Shown one piece after another: positions 10,974 to 21,098 of a stretch of 64,000 nt of DNA. The DNA comes from Roridomyces roridus (taxonomy: Eukaryota; Basidiomycota; Agaricomycetes; Agaricales; Mycenaceae), in NCBI GenBank assembly GCA_029378245.1, contig JARKIF010000019.1, forward strand, positions 868,001 through 932,000, read 5' to 3'. The translations under genes were made by a program, and so were the position numbers. Position 1 is the stretch's first letter. Each line of letters starts with the position of its first letter. A model generated the notes under the pieces. The model was not told where the DNA came from and ran no database searches. It saw nothing but the letters and a program-made list of their open reading frames with translations.

Positions 10974-11849
10974 TCACAAAACCCTCTTCAAAAACTCGAT
11001 CATCCGTCCAGCAATTTCCACCGTCTCTGTCTCCCCTGCAAAATGCCCCGCATCAAGCAACACAACCTCCGCCTTGGGCAAATCACGCTTATAAGCCTCC
11101 GCACCAGGCGGGATGAAGAACCCATCATTCTTCCCCCACACAGCGAGCAACGGCACCTGACTCGTTCGGAAGTACTCCTGGAAGCGAGGGTACAGCTCGA
11201 CGTTGTGCTGATAATCCCTGAACAAATCGAGCTGGATCTCGAAGTTCCCTGGCCGTTGCATGAGCGCCCAGTCGAGGGTGTAGGATTCGGGCTGGATGGC
11301 GTCAGGGTCCCGCGATCCGTGCGTGTACTGCCACTTTGTAGCCTCGAAGGTGAGGACACCGGCAGCGACGGCGGCGCGGTCCTCTGCACTGTCGGAGGCC
11401 CAGTATTTCTGGATTGGCGCCCATGCAGCGCCCAGCCCGTCGGTGTAGGCGTTACCGTTCTGCGTGATGATGGCTTTGATGGCCTTGGGTCGCTCGAGGG
11501 CGAGCCGGAGGAGGACGGGAGCGCCGTAGTCGAATATGTAGACTGCGAAGGAGGTGATGGAGAGGGCGTCGAGGAAGAGGCCGATCGTGCGGGAGAGCGA
11601 GGCGAAAGTGTATTGGTAGTTGCGCTCGGCGGGAACGGAGGTGAATCCGAACCCGGGGAGGTCGGGCGCGACGACGGTGTAGTGTTCTGCGAGGAGGGGA
11701 ATGAGGTTACGGTATTGGTGCGAGGACGTCGGGTATCCGTGGAGGAGGAGCACCGTGGGGGCGTCAGGATTATTTGGCGGTGATGCGGTTCGGTAGAAGA
11801 CCGAGATGCCTGAATCGACGACCACAGATTTAACGGTTGTTTGAATCAT
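10974..11849 (-). CDS. Alpha/beta-fold hydrolase (epoxide hydrolase/dehalogenase-like)
   Basis: Single exon from ATG 11849, 291 aa, convergent with the GTPase end 52 bp away. The oxyanion-hole motif LLLHGYPTSSHQYRN is followed by VAPDLPGFGFT, a nucleophile elbow of the form YIFDYGAPV (Asp in the nucleophile position, as in haloalkane dehalogenases and epoxide hydrolases), the acid in LLAVWGKNDGFF and the catalytic His in LLDAGHFAGE. The family hydrolyses substrates through a covalent Asp-ester intermediate. The length is usual for a cytosolic member, with no signal peptide or membrane segment. The frame is clean throughout. The substrate cannot be deduced from sequence. Confidence 0.88.
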   Translation of the reverse strand: MIQTTVKSVVVDSGISVFYRTASPPNNPDAPTVLLLHGYPTSSHQYRNLIPLLAEHYTVVAPDLPGFGFTSVPAERNYQYTFASLSRTIGLFLDALSITSFAVYIFDYGAPVLLRLALERPKAIKAIITQNGNAYTDGLGAAWAPIQKYWASDSAEDRAAVAAGVLTFEATKWQYTHGSRDPDAIQPESYTLDWALMQRPGNFEIQLDLFRDYQHNVELYPRFQEYFRTSQVPLLAVWGKNDGFFIPPGAEAYKRDLPKAEVVLLDAGHFAGETETVEIAGRMIEFLKRVL

Positions 11850-11885
11850 CGTTGAGAAGAAGATAGTGATTGTTTCGGTGGCATC

Positions 11886-11895
11886 ACTTATATAT
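11886..11895 (-). promoter_or_regulatory. TATA-like box of the alpha/beta hydrolase
   Basis: The minus strand reads ATATATAAGT about 37-46 nt upstream of ATG 11849. Confidence 0.5.
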
Positions 11896-12438
11896 CGCTG
11901 GGCGTCGCACGTGAAGATGAGTAAGCGCGGTGTCTCGGGCCTCGGGCGTCGCGGGCAGAACACTGCGGATTACTAAGATGCCTAGGCTGAAGGATCAAGC
12001 TCAAGCTTCAAGCTGGAAAGTAAATATACCGACTTTTCGAAAGACGTCGGCGGGAGTTTGAAACGTTTCCAATTCCACAGGCCGTGTAGAGGTGACGAGG
12101 CGGAAAATTTAACCTCCTCCTGACAGGATTCACAGCAAACGGCAGGTCCGTGCAGATGCCAGCGGCTCGCTGAAGGCCCATCCCTGAGTCATGCATGAGT
12201 CCGTGGAACAACAAGCGTAGATCCTTCGATTGCTGAAGGCATCGTCGTGGCAAGAGGAAAGAGTCACATTGCTTTATCAGCCTGCCGCCTCGGATCAATC
12301 ACTCACAGCCACCGGAACGCCGCCGCTCAGCAAAGCAGGCTTTCTGCATGTGACCGCAACTCTTGTCATCCTCCAGTCATCCATCCAGATGCGGCATGCA
12401 TTTCGGTGTCTTAGATATCGCGAAACCACTCTGAATAC

Positions 12439-12446
12439 TATAAAAG
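12439..12446 (+). promoter_or_regulatory. TATA box of the nitroreductase gene
   Basis: TATAAAAG lies about 72-79 nt upstream of ATG 12518 with no other ATG in between in the coding frame. Confidence 0.55.
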
Positions 12447-12517
12447 CAGAGCGATTCACCCAGCACCCTCACTTCACCAGTCCAACTAGTCAACTTAGAA
12501 CAAGTCCCCCGACAAAA

Positions 12518-13361
12518 ATGTCCGCTGCCTACCTCGCTGCACTCACCGTTCGTCGTTCGATCTACGCGATCACGAACAAGTCGTCCGTGTCTGACGCGAA
12601 ATTGGAATCTATCATCAACCATGCGGTCACGCATTCGCCGACTGCGTTCAACACCCAGTGCGTATAATTCAATTGACTTGCATTCAGAGACAACTTTTCT
12701 GATTCGGGTTTTTGGATACGTAGAGCAACTCGTGCTGTACTTGTAACTGGCGCGGCGAATGCCAAGTTGTGGGATCTCATCACCGAGTCCGTTATCAAGG
12801 GACTGGAGGGTGCGTCGAATTCTCCCTCTCGAACTCTTCGCGAAGAATCCCACCAATCATTTCCTTCAGGAGAGTCCAAGGAACGCAACAAGGCTAGGAT
12901 GGCTGCATTTGCCGGCGGCTATGGATCCGTCCTGTTCTTCGAAGACCAGGCTGTAATCGAGGCCGTTAGTATCAGTAACATCACTCGACGCCATTCTCAT
13001 TATCTCCCAGATTTCTCAAAAGCTCCCTAAGTACGCCAAGCAGTTCCCTGAGTGGAGGTCAGTGATTATTCCACCTATCGACATCTGCGTGAATCTCAAC
13101 CACCTCTGTAGCGCCAACGGAGCCGGAATGCTTCAATCCGCCATTTGGACCGCCTTCTCTGCTGAGGGCCTCGGGGCGAATTTGCAGCACAACGCAGCCT
13201 ACTCGGACGAGCTTGCGAGGGATATCTTGAAGGCGTTTGATCTTCCCGAGACGTGGAAGTCGACTGCTATTCTTCCGTTTGGGGATCCCGCCGTGGATGG
13301 AGGACAGTTGAAGGAGAAGACGTTCTTGCCGATTGAGGAGAGGGTCAAGGTTTTCAATTAG
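12518..13361 (+). CDS. Nitroreductase-family protein (fungal Frm2/Hbn1-like)
   Basis: Five exons give about 200 aa. Key blocks are MSAAYLAALTVRRSIYAI (N-terminal R-R-S-x-Y motif at the FMN site), HAVTHSPTAFNTQ, TRAVLVTGAANAKLWDLI, FAGGYGSVLFFEDQ, FPEWSANGAGMLQSAIWTAF, GLGANLQHNAA and TWKSTAILPFGDP. These are the blocks of fungal Frm2/Hbn1-type nitroreductases, which are FMN-dependent, use NAD(P)H and act on nitroaromatics and possibly in lipid or redox signalling. Introns start at the GTGCGT after CCA (12660), the GTGCGT after GGAGG, the GTTAGT after GAGGCC and the GTCAGT after TGGAG. All are phase-consistent and the frame is intact to TAG 13359-13361. Confidence 0.9.
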
Positions 13362-13564
13362 ACGAGAGCTTGAGATCGAAATTATGTGGTACTTACAAGT
13401 TGAATTAAATGGAGCAGCGAGAAAGCCGGAATGCGGCCATCAGTCATCACATCAACGCGTCAAAAAGGATGCTATCACTGTCAGCCTCCCATCTTTGCTC
13501 CTTGTCCACAACCACCATCTACACATCCTTTCACATCCTATATCCTATCTCCCACCGCGCCCTC

Positions 13565-14798
13565 ATGGCCACTTTCACCACCACACTACTCGGCTCCCTG
13601 TCGCGCATCTTCTTCGTCGCTCCCTCTGCCTCCGCCCGCCCCGGCATACCCTCCTCTCAAAGTGGCCCCGACCTCGCCAGCCTCATTCCCGCCGACTCGC
13701 CCAATACCCGCCAACGAGCCCGACCCTACAGCGTCATCGAAGGATACTGGGGATGGGCTGACGCACCTCGTAGTGGTATGCTTCTGCGTCGTAGCAGAGG
13801 CGAGCGGGATGCAGGGCTCAAGGTGCGTGTTTCTCCATCGTTTCCTCCTTGGCGAGCTACTGAGCGCACGATATATGCAGTGCCTCCCCGATACGACGAT
13901 AACGCAGACATCGCCCGTCCTCATCTCGTGTCAGCCACCCCACGGCCCCGCCCTTTGTGAATCCCCGCCTGCAGCATCCTCGCAGCTCACCGACACCGTA
14001 GAAAGCCAAGATCCGACGGTCTCACCGACTCACATGACGTCGGACGTCGACGCAGCCACCGAATCGTCCTTCGACATATCCCTCATCAGCGACACAACCA
14101 CGGCCATCTCAGACGAACTCGAGTCTGAGGCGGACTCCTACCAACTCGACGATCTCGCGCCCGCATGCCCATCCTCCCCGCCCGTCCTTGCAGCAACGCC
14201 TGCACGGGCAGCTCCCCTCATCGGCCTCGGCATTACCGGCCTCTTCAAATCCGACGGCTCTCCGTTTGACGGCATGGGCGTCGTTTCCTTTGGATGCAGT
14301 TCCGTGGCCCGACCTCGTCCCGCCGTCACCGAAGGTGGCCTATCACGCACGTTCCTCGAAGAGGCCGTACTCACCTGGGCCGCTGATCCACTCCACCGCA
14401 TGGCGAGCGTCATCTCCGAAGACGACGCCACCCCCGTCGACAACGCAGTTGTTCTTGCGCCCACGAAAACTGTTCTCAAGTCCAAGTCGAAGGTGGTATC
14501 GGTCAAGCCCACGCCCACGCGCAAAACGACGGACTCGGAGAAAGAGAACAGACCCCCAACTCGCTCCACCGTCTCGCCTATTTCGACTGTGGTCCACCGC
14601 CGGTCGAATCTCATGATCAAGCCCAAGACGCGGGATTTGTCTGCGGCGACGACGATTTCGAGTGAGCTCAAGCGCAGGGGGACGGGTAGCTCGATTCAAG
14701 CTGCGTCGATGGAAGTCACGGTGGCTCGTCAGCGTTCTGCGTCTGTGGTTCCTGCTGTGCGGAGGACGAGTGTGACGGCGGGGGTGTGGCGGTCTTGA
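13565..14798 (+). CDS. Conserved hypothetical Ser/Thr/Pro-rich protein
   Basis: Start at ATG 13565 (MATFTTTLLGSLSRIFFVAP), then DLASLIPADSPNTRQRARPYSVIEG. A single intron at 13823-13880 (phase 0, GTGCGT...TGCAG) joins exon 1 to the long second exon beginning CLPDTTITQTSP. The rest is low-complexity and rich in Ser, Thr, Pro and acidic residues, with a short folded-looking segment (APLIGLGITGLFKSDGSPFDG ... SRTFLEEAVLTWAADPLH) and a basic tail. No domain is recognised and there is no signal peptide. About 390 aa. It may be a regulatory or scaffold protein, but that is only a guess from composition. Confidence 0.65.
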
Positions 14799-15250
14799 GT
14801 TGGTTTTTGGATTGCAGGTTGTATTTTTTGCCGTGTATTTGTCGTGTATTACGAATAGCGGAGGGTTTAAATGGGAGTCGTTCGCTGGGTGTCCATGGAA
14901 GCCCGCGTACCTCAAGTATATGTTGGAGCGTCGTCACTCCGGAAATCCAGAAATCCTACGAGTGCCATTCGGTGGATAACTAAATCTGTGTGTCTGTGGG
15001 CTGGCCACGTAACTTGGGCCGCAAAACATCGCAGCTTGGCTTTCCGTTCGATTTTTTTTGTATCTTTCTCATGGCTGTTTCCTCGCAGTCACGGTGGTGA
15101 ATGCAAGTGATCCTCAGGGTCTGGAAAAGCATTCGAGAACCTTGGCACTCCGTTCGATTCGGCACCATGGAGTTATATATCCATGTACTGCAGTTTTTGA
15201 TGTAATCTTTATTCCAGTTCACGAGTTTGTCGGATACGAACTCTCACTGG

Positions 15251-15372
15251 GGGCAAAAGCCAGCGAACCCAAAAATAAGCTTCCCTCAAAGAAGCTCATG
15301 TTCCTTTGTCCGAACAAAGGAACATGAGCTTTTTTGAAGGAAGCCTCCTTTGAGGTTCCCTGGCTTTTGCCC
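15251..15372. repeat. Large imperfect palindrome (foldback hairpin)
   Basis: The left arm begins GGGCAAAAGCCAGCGAACC and the right arm ends GGTTCCCTGGCTTTTGCCC. The inner arms CTCATGTTCCTTTGT and ACAAAGGAACATGAG meet at 15311/15312 with almost no loop. Arms of about 61 bp pair over most of their length. It could be a foldback element or two abutted copies of one repeat. Confidence 0.8.
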
Positions 15373-15500
15373 GCCGTGTCTACGAGGATTGGCGGTAACC
15401 CAGAGCTTCCGTCTCGACTCTCCTCTACATATGTAAATTGTAGTGTGTATGCTTGAACGTTGTCGCCCGTGCGCAAGAAGGGATGCTTGCATAGATTCCA

Positions 15501-15655
15501 CTCCCTCTGCTTCGACATCCAACTTAACGTTCTCGAGGTGTCCGTTCGACTCGGGTCTCTTCCGTGTAAAAGGCTCGTGTCAGTCGATTTTTTGACCAGA
15601 GCAGGACCAAGTTGAATATATTTGATATGATCAACTTGAAGACCCGCACCGAAGA
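15501..15655 (+). repeat. Dispersed repeat R1, copy a
   Basis: Shares with 49796-49930 the series CCCTCTGCTTCGAC, TGTCCGTTCGACTCGGG, a TTTTTT run, CCAGAGC and GCACCGAAG in the same order and spacing. It contains a T-arm-like B-box. Confidence 0.6.
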
Positions 15656-16288
15656 TTGCGAGGGGCTTGCAAGGGACATCAACGTCAACTATTTGAACTT
15701 TGTCCCTCGCCGCTCTTATTGAAAGCGCAAAGCAGGGATGCTTGCATAGATTCCAAGACTGCAACTCCCTCTGCTCTTTGAACGATGTCGCCATTTGGCA
15801 GTCGACTTGCGTCTTTTCCCGTTGTTTCGGTCCAGGATTCACAATGATTCGTCCTGTATTCAAGGTTCAAATCAAGATTGAAACGAGCCTGGAAGCAATC
15901 GATGTAGGACCTTCACCGATCGAAGCAAGGCATCCCGTTCGAGTCGGGCCGGGACATAGTGGCGTGGAGAACAGGAGTTTTGCTGCATTCGCGTGGGATA
16001 TGTATGCATGTTTCTTCACCTGAAAGTGGATAGGGAACGGGGAAATCTGTGAATATCGGCAGGAAACTGTGTGCCTTGGGAGAGATTCATATGTGGGTGT
16101 TTGATTTGCTCCCGATATATTGCTGAGGCTCGACACCAAGGGACGACGCATACATACAGGAGGCTGAATCAACCAAAGGCCCGGGTTCGAATGGCCGAAA
16201 CCACTCGGTCAAGCTGGGAACGCGCCATGGTCAAGTTCGAAGGAGGGAAACCCGGTGTCGCGTCGTACCTCACAGTAAGTTTGAAGGG

Positions 16289-16470
16289 CGAAGTACTTGA
16301 GACCAGAGGGTCTCGAGGAACTGACTCGATCTTGACGCAGGTACCCCGTTCGATTCGGGGCGGGTCACTGAAGCGGTAGAAGGTGAGGTTTTTTGTGCAA
16401 TTTGCTTTCACGTGGGGTGGTACGTTTCAGCATAATACCTCAGAGGAAAATGGGAGGCGTGAGTCCGAAT
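16289..16470 (+). repeat. Dispersed repeat R2, copy a
   Basis: Matches 16911-17095: GAAGTACTTGAGACCAGAGG, CTCGAGGAACTGACTCGAT, AGGTACCCCGTTCGATTCGG, a T-run then GTGCAATT, GGGGTGGT, and GAGTCCGAAT near the end. Confidence 0.65.
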
Positions 16471-16910
16471 GAATCTGCTGGGGCTTGAGTTACAGTAGAA
16501 AGAGGAGAGAAGAAAAATATGGGTGCGCGTGGCTTCGAGTTTGAAGCTCTCCGATCAGTGCTCGTCCTTTCGTTCAACGTCAGATTACATCTAGCTTGAA
16601 GGAGTTGGTGCAGCACCTTCACAGGTCTCGGCGTTGTCCCGTTCGAGTCGGGCCCGGGAGCCTAAGGTGCCATTTCCTTTGTGCTACGTTCCGCGTGGAG
16701 ATGTTTCTTCACGTAGGAAAAATCAGAAGCGGAGGCTACTGAGGGAGAATGGGAATCTTCGGCTTGGATTCAAATCAAACGGTCCCCCTTGGATAAATGG
16801 AAACGAGAGAGGTTGGCATGTGGCATTATTTTGCTACTGCCCGTTCGACTCGGGGCTCAAGCCTGGCCTCGAGGTGTCCGTTCGACTCGATCCTCGCCGC
16901 GTAAAGGGGG

Positions 16911-17095
16911 GAAGCACTTGGGACCACAGGGACTCGAGGAATCGACTCGATGGTTCTTGACTTACGCTTAGGTACCCCGTTCGAGTCGGGCCGCGTGGAT
17001 GGGATTGTCTTGACTGTTTTTTTTGTGCGATTGGGGTGGTGTGTTTCGCCGAATAATTAAAACCCTGAAGGAGAATGGGAGACGGAGTCCAAATA
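16911..17095 (+). repeat. Dispersed repeat R2, copy b
   Basis: Second copy of the 16289-16470 repeat, same orientation, with CTCGAGGAATCGACTCGAT, AGGTACCCCGTTCGAGTCGG, a T8 run, GTGCGATTGGGGTGGT and GGAGTCCAAAT. Confidence 0.65.
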
Positions 17096-17680
17096 AAACT
17101 GTCGGCCCTGGGAGGAGACAAAAGTTCGTGTGTATTCCTATCGGGTTAGAGACACGTTCGTGCGCGACGCAGCAGCGTTCCACACATCGCTGTACAATTC
17201 AATTTTTCCGCAATGTAAGTAGAAAGCCATACAGGAGCAGAGTTCACCGAGAGAGAACGCACAAGCCACGTACCTCAAAATCCCCTTCGTCCCCAAGTAG
17301 AGTATCAAGCTATCGTCGATGCCCGCGGTCAAGAGCTTGGGAATGCCCGAAGATGGGACGATTGCTTTGAGTTTCTTCAATGTCCGACGACCGGACAACC
17401 CCAAACGTTGGAGCAACAAGAACGAAACGCAAGAGGCGGTGCGACGATCCCGAGCTCCACAAAAGACGAAACTTTTGTTCTTCGGGAAGCTGTGTCCGCC
17501 CCGGGCCACGCCGTTTCACACCTTCCGCAGTCCAGGAAAGTGCCAAATGAAGGAGTGCTTGCAAGATAATTACAAGATAGCGTACTAGTCGTGCTGGCAG
17601 TATGTATGTCCAAATGGGATGGTAGTCCGTCTCGTGGGTATCAATGGTCCGCGCCGGGGAAGGAAGGGGAAGAGGATAGC

Positions 17681-18403
17681 TCATGCGACGACAAAGGCGC
17701 CGAGGAACAGGCCGCCGACAAGGACAAACGCACCGAGAGACCCATGCTCAATTCTCCGCGCCGCACTGGGAGGAGGCGTGGCACTGGGACTACCGCTGGA
17801 TGCTGGTGCAGTGACCGACGCGCTCGCACTCCTGCTGGCACTGCCACTGACCGCCGAGGCCGACGCTGACGCTGATTTCGCCGACGCCGCACTGTCACTG
17901 GCCGCACTCGCACTGGCTGCGCTGGCCGCTGACACGCTGGCCGCACTAATAACGCTCGACGGGCTCGGTGTGTACCTCGCAAACGACAAGCTCGTGCTCG
18001 TGGGTGCCAGAGCACAGAATTGCTCCACCAGGTTTTCGGCTGCGGCAGCTTCGGAGGGGCTCGCGGGGCAGGAGGCGAGGCAGGCGAGGAGATCCGTGGT
18101 GTATTGCTTGGCAGCGGTGGAGGCGCAGAAACAGTCTACGGCGGCGACGCTATCGCAGGAGACCTCGGAGGCGGCGATGGCGAGGCAGTTGGTGGCTGGT
18201 CATGGTCAGCGATGGAAGAGGGTGAGAGAGGATTGCGCACTGCAGTCGGGGAAGCTGCTCAGGGATGGGAGCGATGCGGAGCTCGTTGGGGTGCCTGAGC
18301 TAAGGCCACCACTGAGGCTGGCGCCGGATGAGGAGAGGCTGCCGCTGGACGAGGCAGCGGATGCTGCGGCGAGGAGACATGGAAAGACGGCAAGGAGAAG
18401 CAT
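17681..18403 (-). CDS. CFEM-domain secreted, probably GPI-anchored protein
   Basis: ATG 18403 opens a signal peptide (MLLLAVFPCLLAAASAASS). After a Ser/Gly-rich linker, an intron at 18196-18240 joins FPDCT to TNCLAIAASEVSCDS, followed by AAVDCFCASTAAKQYTTDL, LACLASCPAS and VEQFCALAP. Eight cysteines in CFEM spacing are present. A long Ala/Ser-rich stalk ends in a hydrophobic tail (GAFVLVGGLFLGAFVVA), typical of a GPI-attachment signal. CFEM proteins act at the cell surface in haem or iron capture, adhesion or host interaction; no aspartate-based haem-site check was attempted beyond the DC motif. Confidence 0.85.
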
Positions 18404-19410
18404 TCCGGATCACGTGCTTGATGTGAAAAAAAGAGTCGGAGCTTGAATCACATCATGATCATCTTGATCACATACCACCATCACCTGCATAGTCCGCCAT
18501 CCGAGTTCGACATTCACACATGGACACATAAGTAAATCTGCACGACGCCGTCATCTTCATCAGAGCCCTTCATCAATCATCGCATCGCCTTGAACGACTC
18601 GGCATAGCAAGGCGTGTTCTCACTATGCTCCCCGGCTTCAATATCCGGCGATAGTACATGACCGTGCAAGTCGAAGCGATTAGTCCTGCGGAGGCGCAAG
18701 GTAAGCAGTTATTTGAACTTTCCCGAAATACTTGTGACTTGCCCGTGACACTGTGTATGCCGACCTTGAGGAACGTGGTCGGCTTACTCGTGGTGTCCCA
18801 GTCGCACGAGCCCGACCGCAGTCAGGCTTTCGATGCCGACAGGGCCTGTCCTCCTGACACCGTTCAGCCGAGTGCGTCTTCGAGCCTCGAGCCTGCGAGA
18901 CTTGTTGGCGTTAAATAACGCGAACAAGGTAGGTACACTGGCACAATCAAGAGTCAAAAACGATCCGGATAATCGACGCCAGGGCTGGTTCTCGAATCGA
19001 ACGAGAATCATCCGGCCTGATAATCGGGACAACTGAGCACCGTTGGCTGGTTACGAATGTCTCTTTGGCTTTGGCCCTGAGCTCGTAGACAATCGAGGCT
19101 TCATTGCGGAGGTTGCGGAGCATCAAAGGTCTGTAGGATACAATCGGCGCCGATGACTAGCACTCAGACATTTAGCGAAGCGCAGAGGATTGTCCCAGTT
19201 ATTCTTTGTTTTTCAAGCCATGTTCAAAAGTAGATTCCCACAAGAAGACTAATTTACACTGGTTGTCGAAATGTACACCGATAACCCGTACTTATGTTCA
19301 TATCGCGATCGATTCCCGCCATTCAGTCGAAGACGTAGCTCTCGAGGTTGAACCTAAACGAGCCGAAATAATTCAGATCTTCGCACGCATCGAGGCAGCA
19401 CAAAAACAGC
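18404..19410. other. Intergenic, no supportable gene
   Basis: About 1 kb with short unconvincing frames. One T-arm-like motif on the minus strand (TCTCGTTCGATTCGAGA, about 18996-19012). Confidence 0.4.
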
Positions 19411-19771
19411 TTACCCAGCAGGTGCAGTCGCACATCCAGATCCGCCACCAAAAGTGAGCGTTGCGCCATTACTGCAAAAATCGTGCGCCCCGCCAGACTC
19501 GAAAAATTCGACGACGTTGGGCACGCCCGAGTAGCTGATGGACTTGGCGGACCCGCCGTTGGCGAGGCCAACACACTCGTTGGAAGGGATGTTGGTCTGG
19601 CTGGACACGACGGAGCCGCTACAGCTTGCGCCCGAAAACCTGTGTGTAGTATAGCTTGTTAGTTGTAGGTCGAGTTCTGTTTATTCTACAATACCAAACG
19701 AAGTTGGCGCCGAGGACGGGGGAGGCGGCGATGAGGATGGCACCGGTGACGAGGGCTACGTTGAGCTGCAT
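19411..19771 (-). CDS. Small secreted protein
   Basis: ATG 19771 starts MQLNVALVTGAILIAASPVLG, a signal peptide. One intron (19640-19694) splits the Trp codon of NFVWFSGASCSGS. The mature part is about 80 aa: SQTNIPSNECVGL, SAKSISYSGVPNVVEFF, SGGAHDFCSNGATLTFG and GSGCATAPAG, ending at TAA 19411-19413. It has four cysteines, likely two disulfides. I recognise the pattern as a recurring basidiomycete small secreted protein, possibly effector-like, of unknown role. Frame intact. Confidence 0.75.
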
Positions 19772-21098
19772 TCTTTGGTAGTAGCTTCTGAGATGAGGGG
19801 CATGTTAAACTAGTCAACAGATAACTGGGAGGAGAGAGGCTGACCTGCTCGAGGGGATGAGGAGCTGAGGGAATGGCTTCCTACTCGACTGGTATTTATG
19901 CAGTGGCCCAAATATCCAGCGATCTTTTGGGGCAGTCAGCCGACCTGAGTTCAATGGACAGAGTTCAGATTTTTCGTGCCATTGGCGCTCAAGAACCAGT
20001 TTGCCGGCGTGCCGAGCCCAAATGCATATTGAGCGGATGAAATCTAGACCACAGACCCTCAGAATACATCTGTTGTGAAGGTTTGACAAACCTTGGACTC
20101 ACGACTGCTCATCTCCCGCTTTCGAATATGCTGATTTTCACCTCATTCCCCTTGGCACTGATGGATTGGACTGATAAATGTATACCGCAGAACCGACGCA
20201 GTGGCGCCGTTGGTGTCTTCACCAATCATCGAAGGCGTAGGCTTTCAGTCTATACGGGAATCGGCCGAGACTAGAATCAAATTTTGAACTGTGGGGAACG
20301 AATTGAATGGCGGCATCGGGAAACGGAGTACTAAAGAAAAACGATGAGTGCCAAATCAACTGAGGGCGCTGCGGCGGCCCTTGGAATGAACGTGCAGCCG
20401 CCGCCTGGTATTACAATGACCTGCGGAATGAGTGAAAAGTTCACTCGCTCCCGGACGCATATGCACCATCTCCACAAAAACAAAATCCGCATCAACGTGT
20501 GTACGATGTAACGGTGCGGGGAGAAATAAAAGACGATGAAGAAACGTGCCTACCGTGTACATGTACTTACCACATCTCGGGTTCTGCCAGCAGCGAGAAT
20601 AGCAGTGTGACAGACAGAAAAATTGGAGCCCCGCTGTTGGCAACATCTAAACCCATGACCACCCTATTAGGAATGAGGAACGGCCGGTACAAAGCCTCCA
20701 AGAATGCACCATACGTGCCTGGTGACATTGGTGTTCTGGGGTGGTCTGCGGCCGTAAATAGTGGCAAGATCCGTCGCCAAGAACTGAGAAGAACGAGGCA
20801 CAAACGCAGTAGGATCTTATTAGTACTGCTTCCAATCCCCAAGCCGCCCGCGATGCGGGGCCTGAATCCGTTGATATGTTTGGAAGAGCCCTGAACTTCC
20901 GATTAAGACCGACGTGAAATGCGGAAGCGGAGGACACTCCCTTGGCGGCACATGTAAACTCGCAAGACCAGGCTGGAAGCTGTATCCGCCTTTTCGTAAG
21001 AACGAAGAGCGAGTGCAAAGACAACGGCGCCGCTGAGCGCTGAGCTTTCATAGAAATAAAATGGAATTGCTTCTAACCGAAACCTCAAACTACATACA
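19772..21098. other. Mostly unassigned; possible gene remnants near 20.35-20.85 kb (minus strand)
   Basis: Minus-strand frames around 20340-20850 contain coding-like runs (PGTYGAFLEALYRPFLIPN, VIVIPGGGCTFIPRA, DADFVFVEMVHM), but I could not join them into one protein or recognise a family. Confidence 0.3.

Larger units (their letters stand above)
11850..12517. other. Divergent promoter region
   Basis: About 670 bp between the hydrolase and nitroreductase starts. It holds a TATA-like box for each gene and no supportable coding sequence. Confidence 0.5.
14799..17680. other. Repeat-rich intergenic region without a supportable gene
   Basis: About 2.9 kb holding a 122-bp palindrome, two copies of a ~180-bp repeat, one copy of a ~150-bp repeat shared with 49.8 kb, a direct repeat of GGATGCTTGCATAGATTCCA (15481 and about 15737), and at least eight tRNA T-arm-like motifs. 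The frames present (for example 17319-17588) match nothing I recognise. Confidence 0.5.

Noticed and set aside
15140..17000. T-arm motifs as functional tRNA genes
   Set aside because: No upstream A box or 7-bp acceptor stem at any copy; shared longer flanks point to dispersed repeats.
17319..17588. Plus-strand frame starting MPAVKSLGMPEDG
   Set aside because: Overlaps a longer minus frame; no family recognised and no supporting neighbours.
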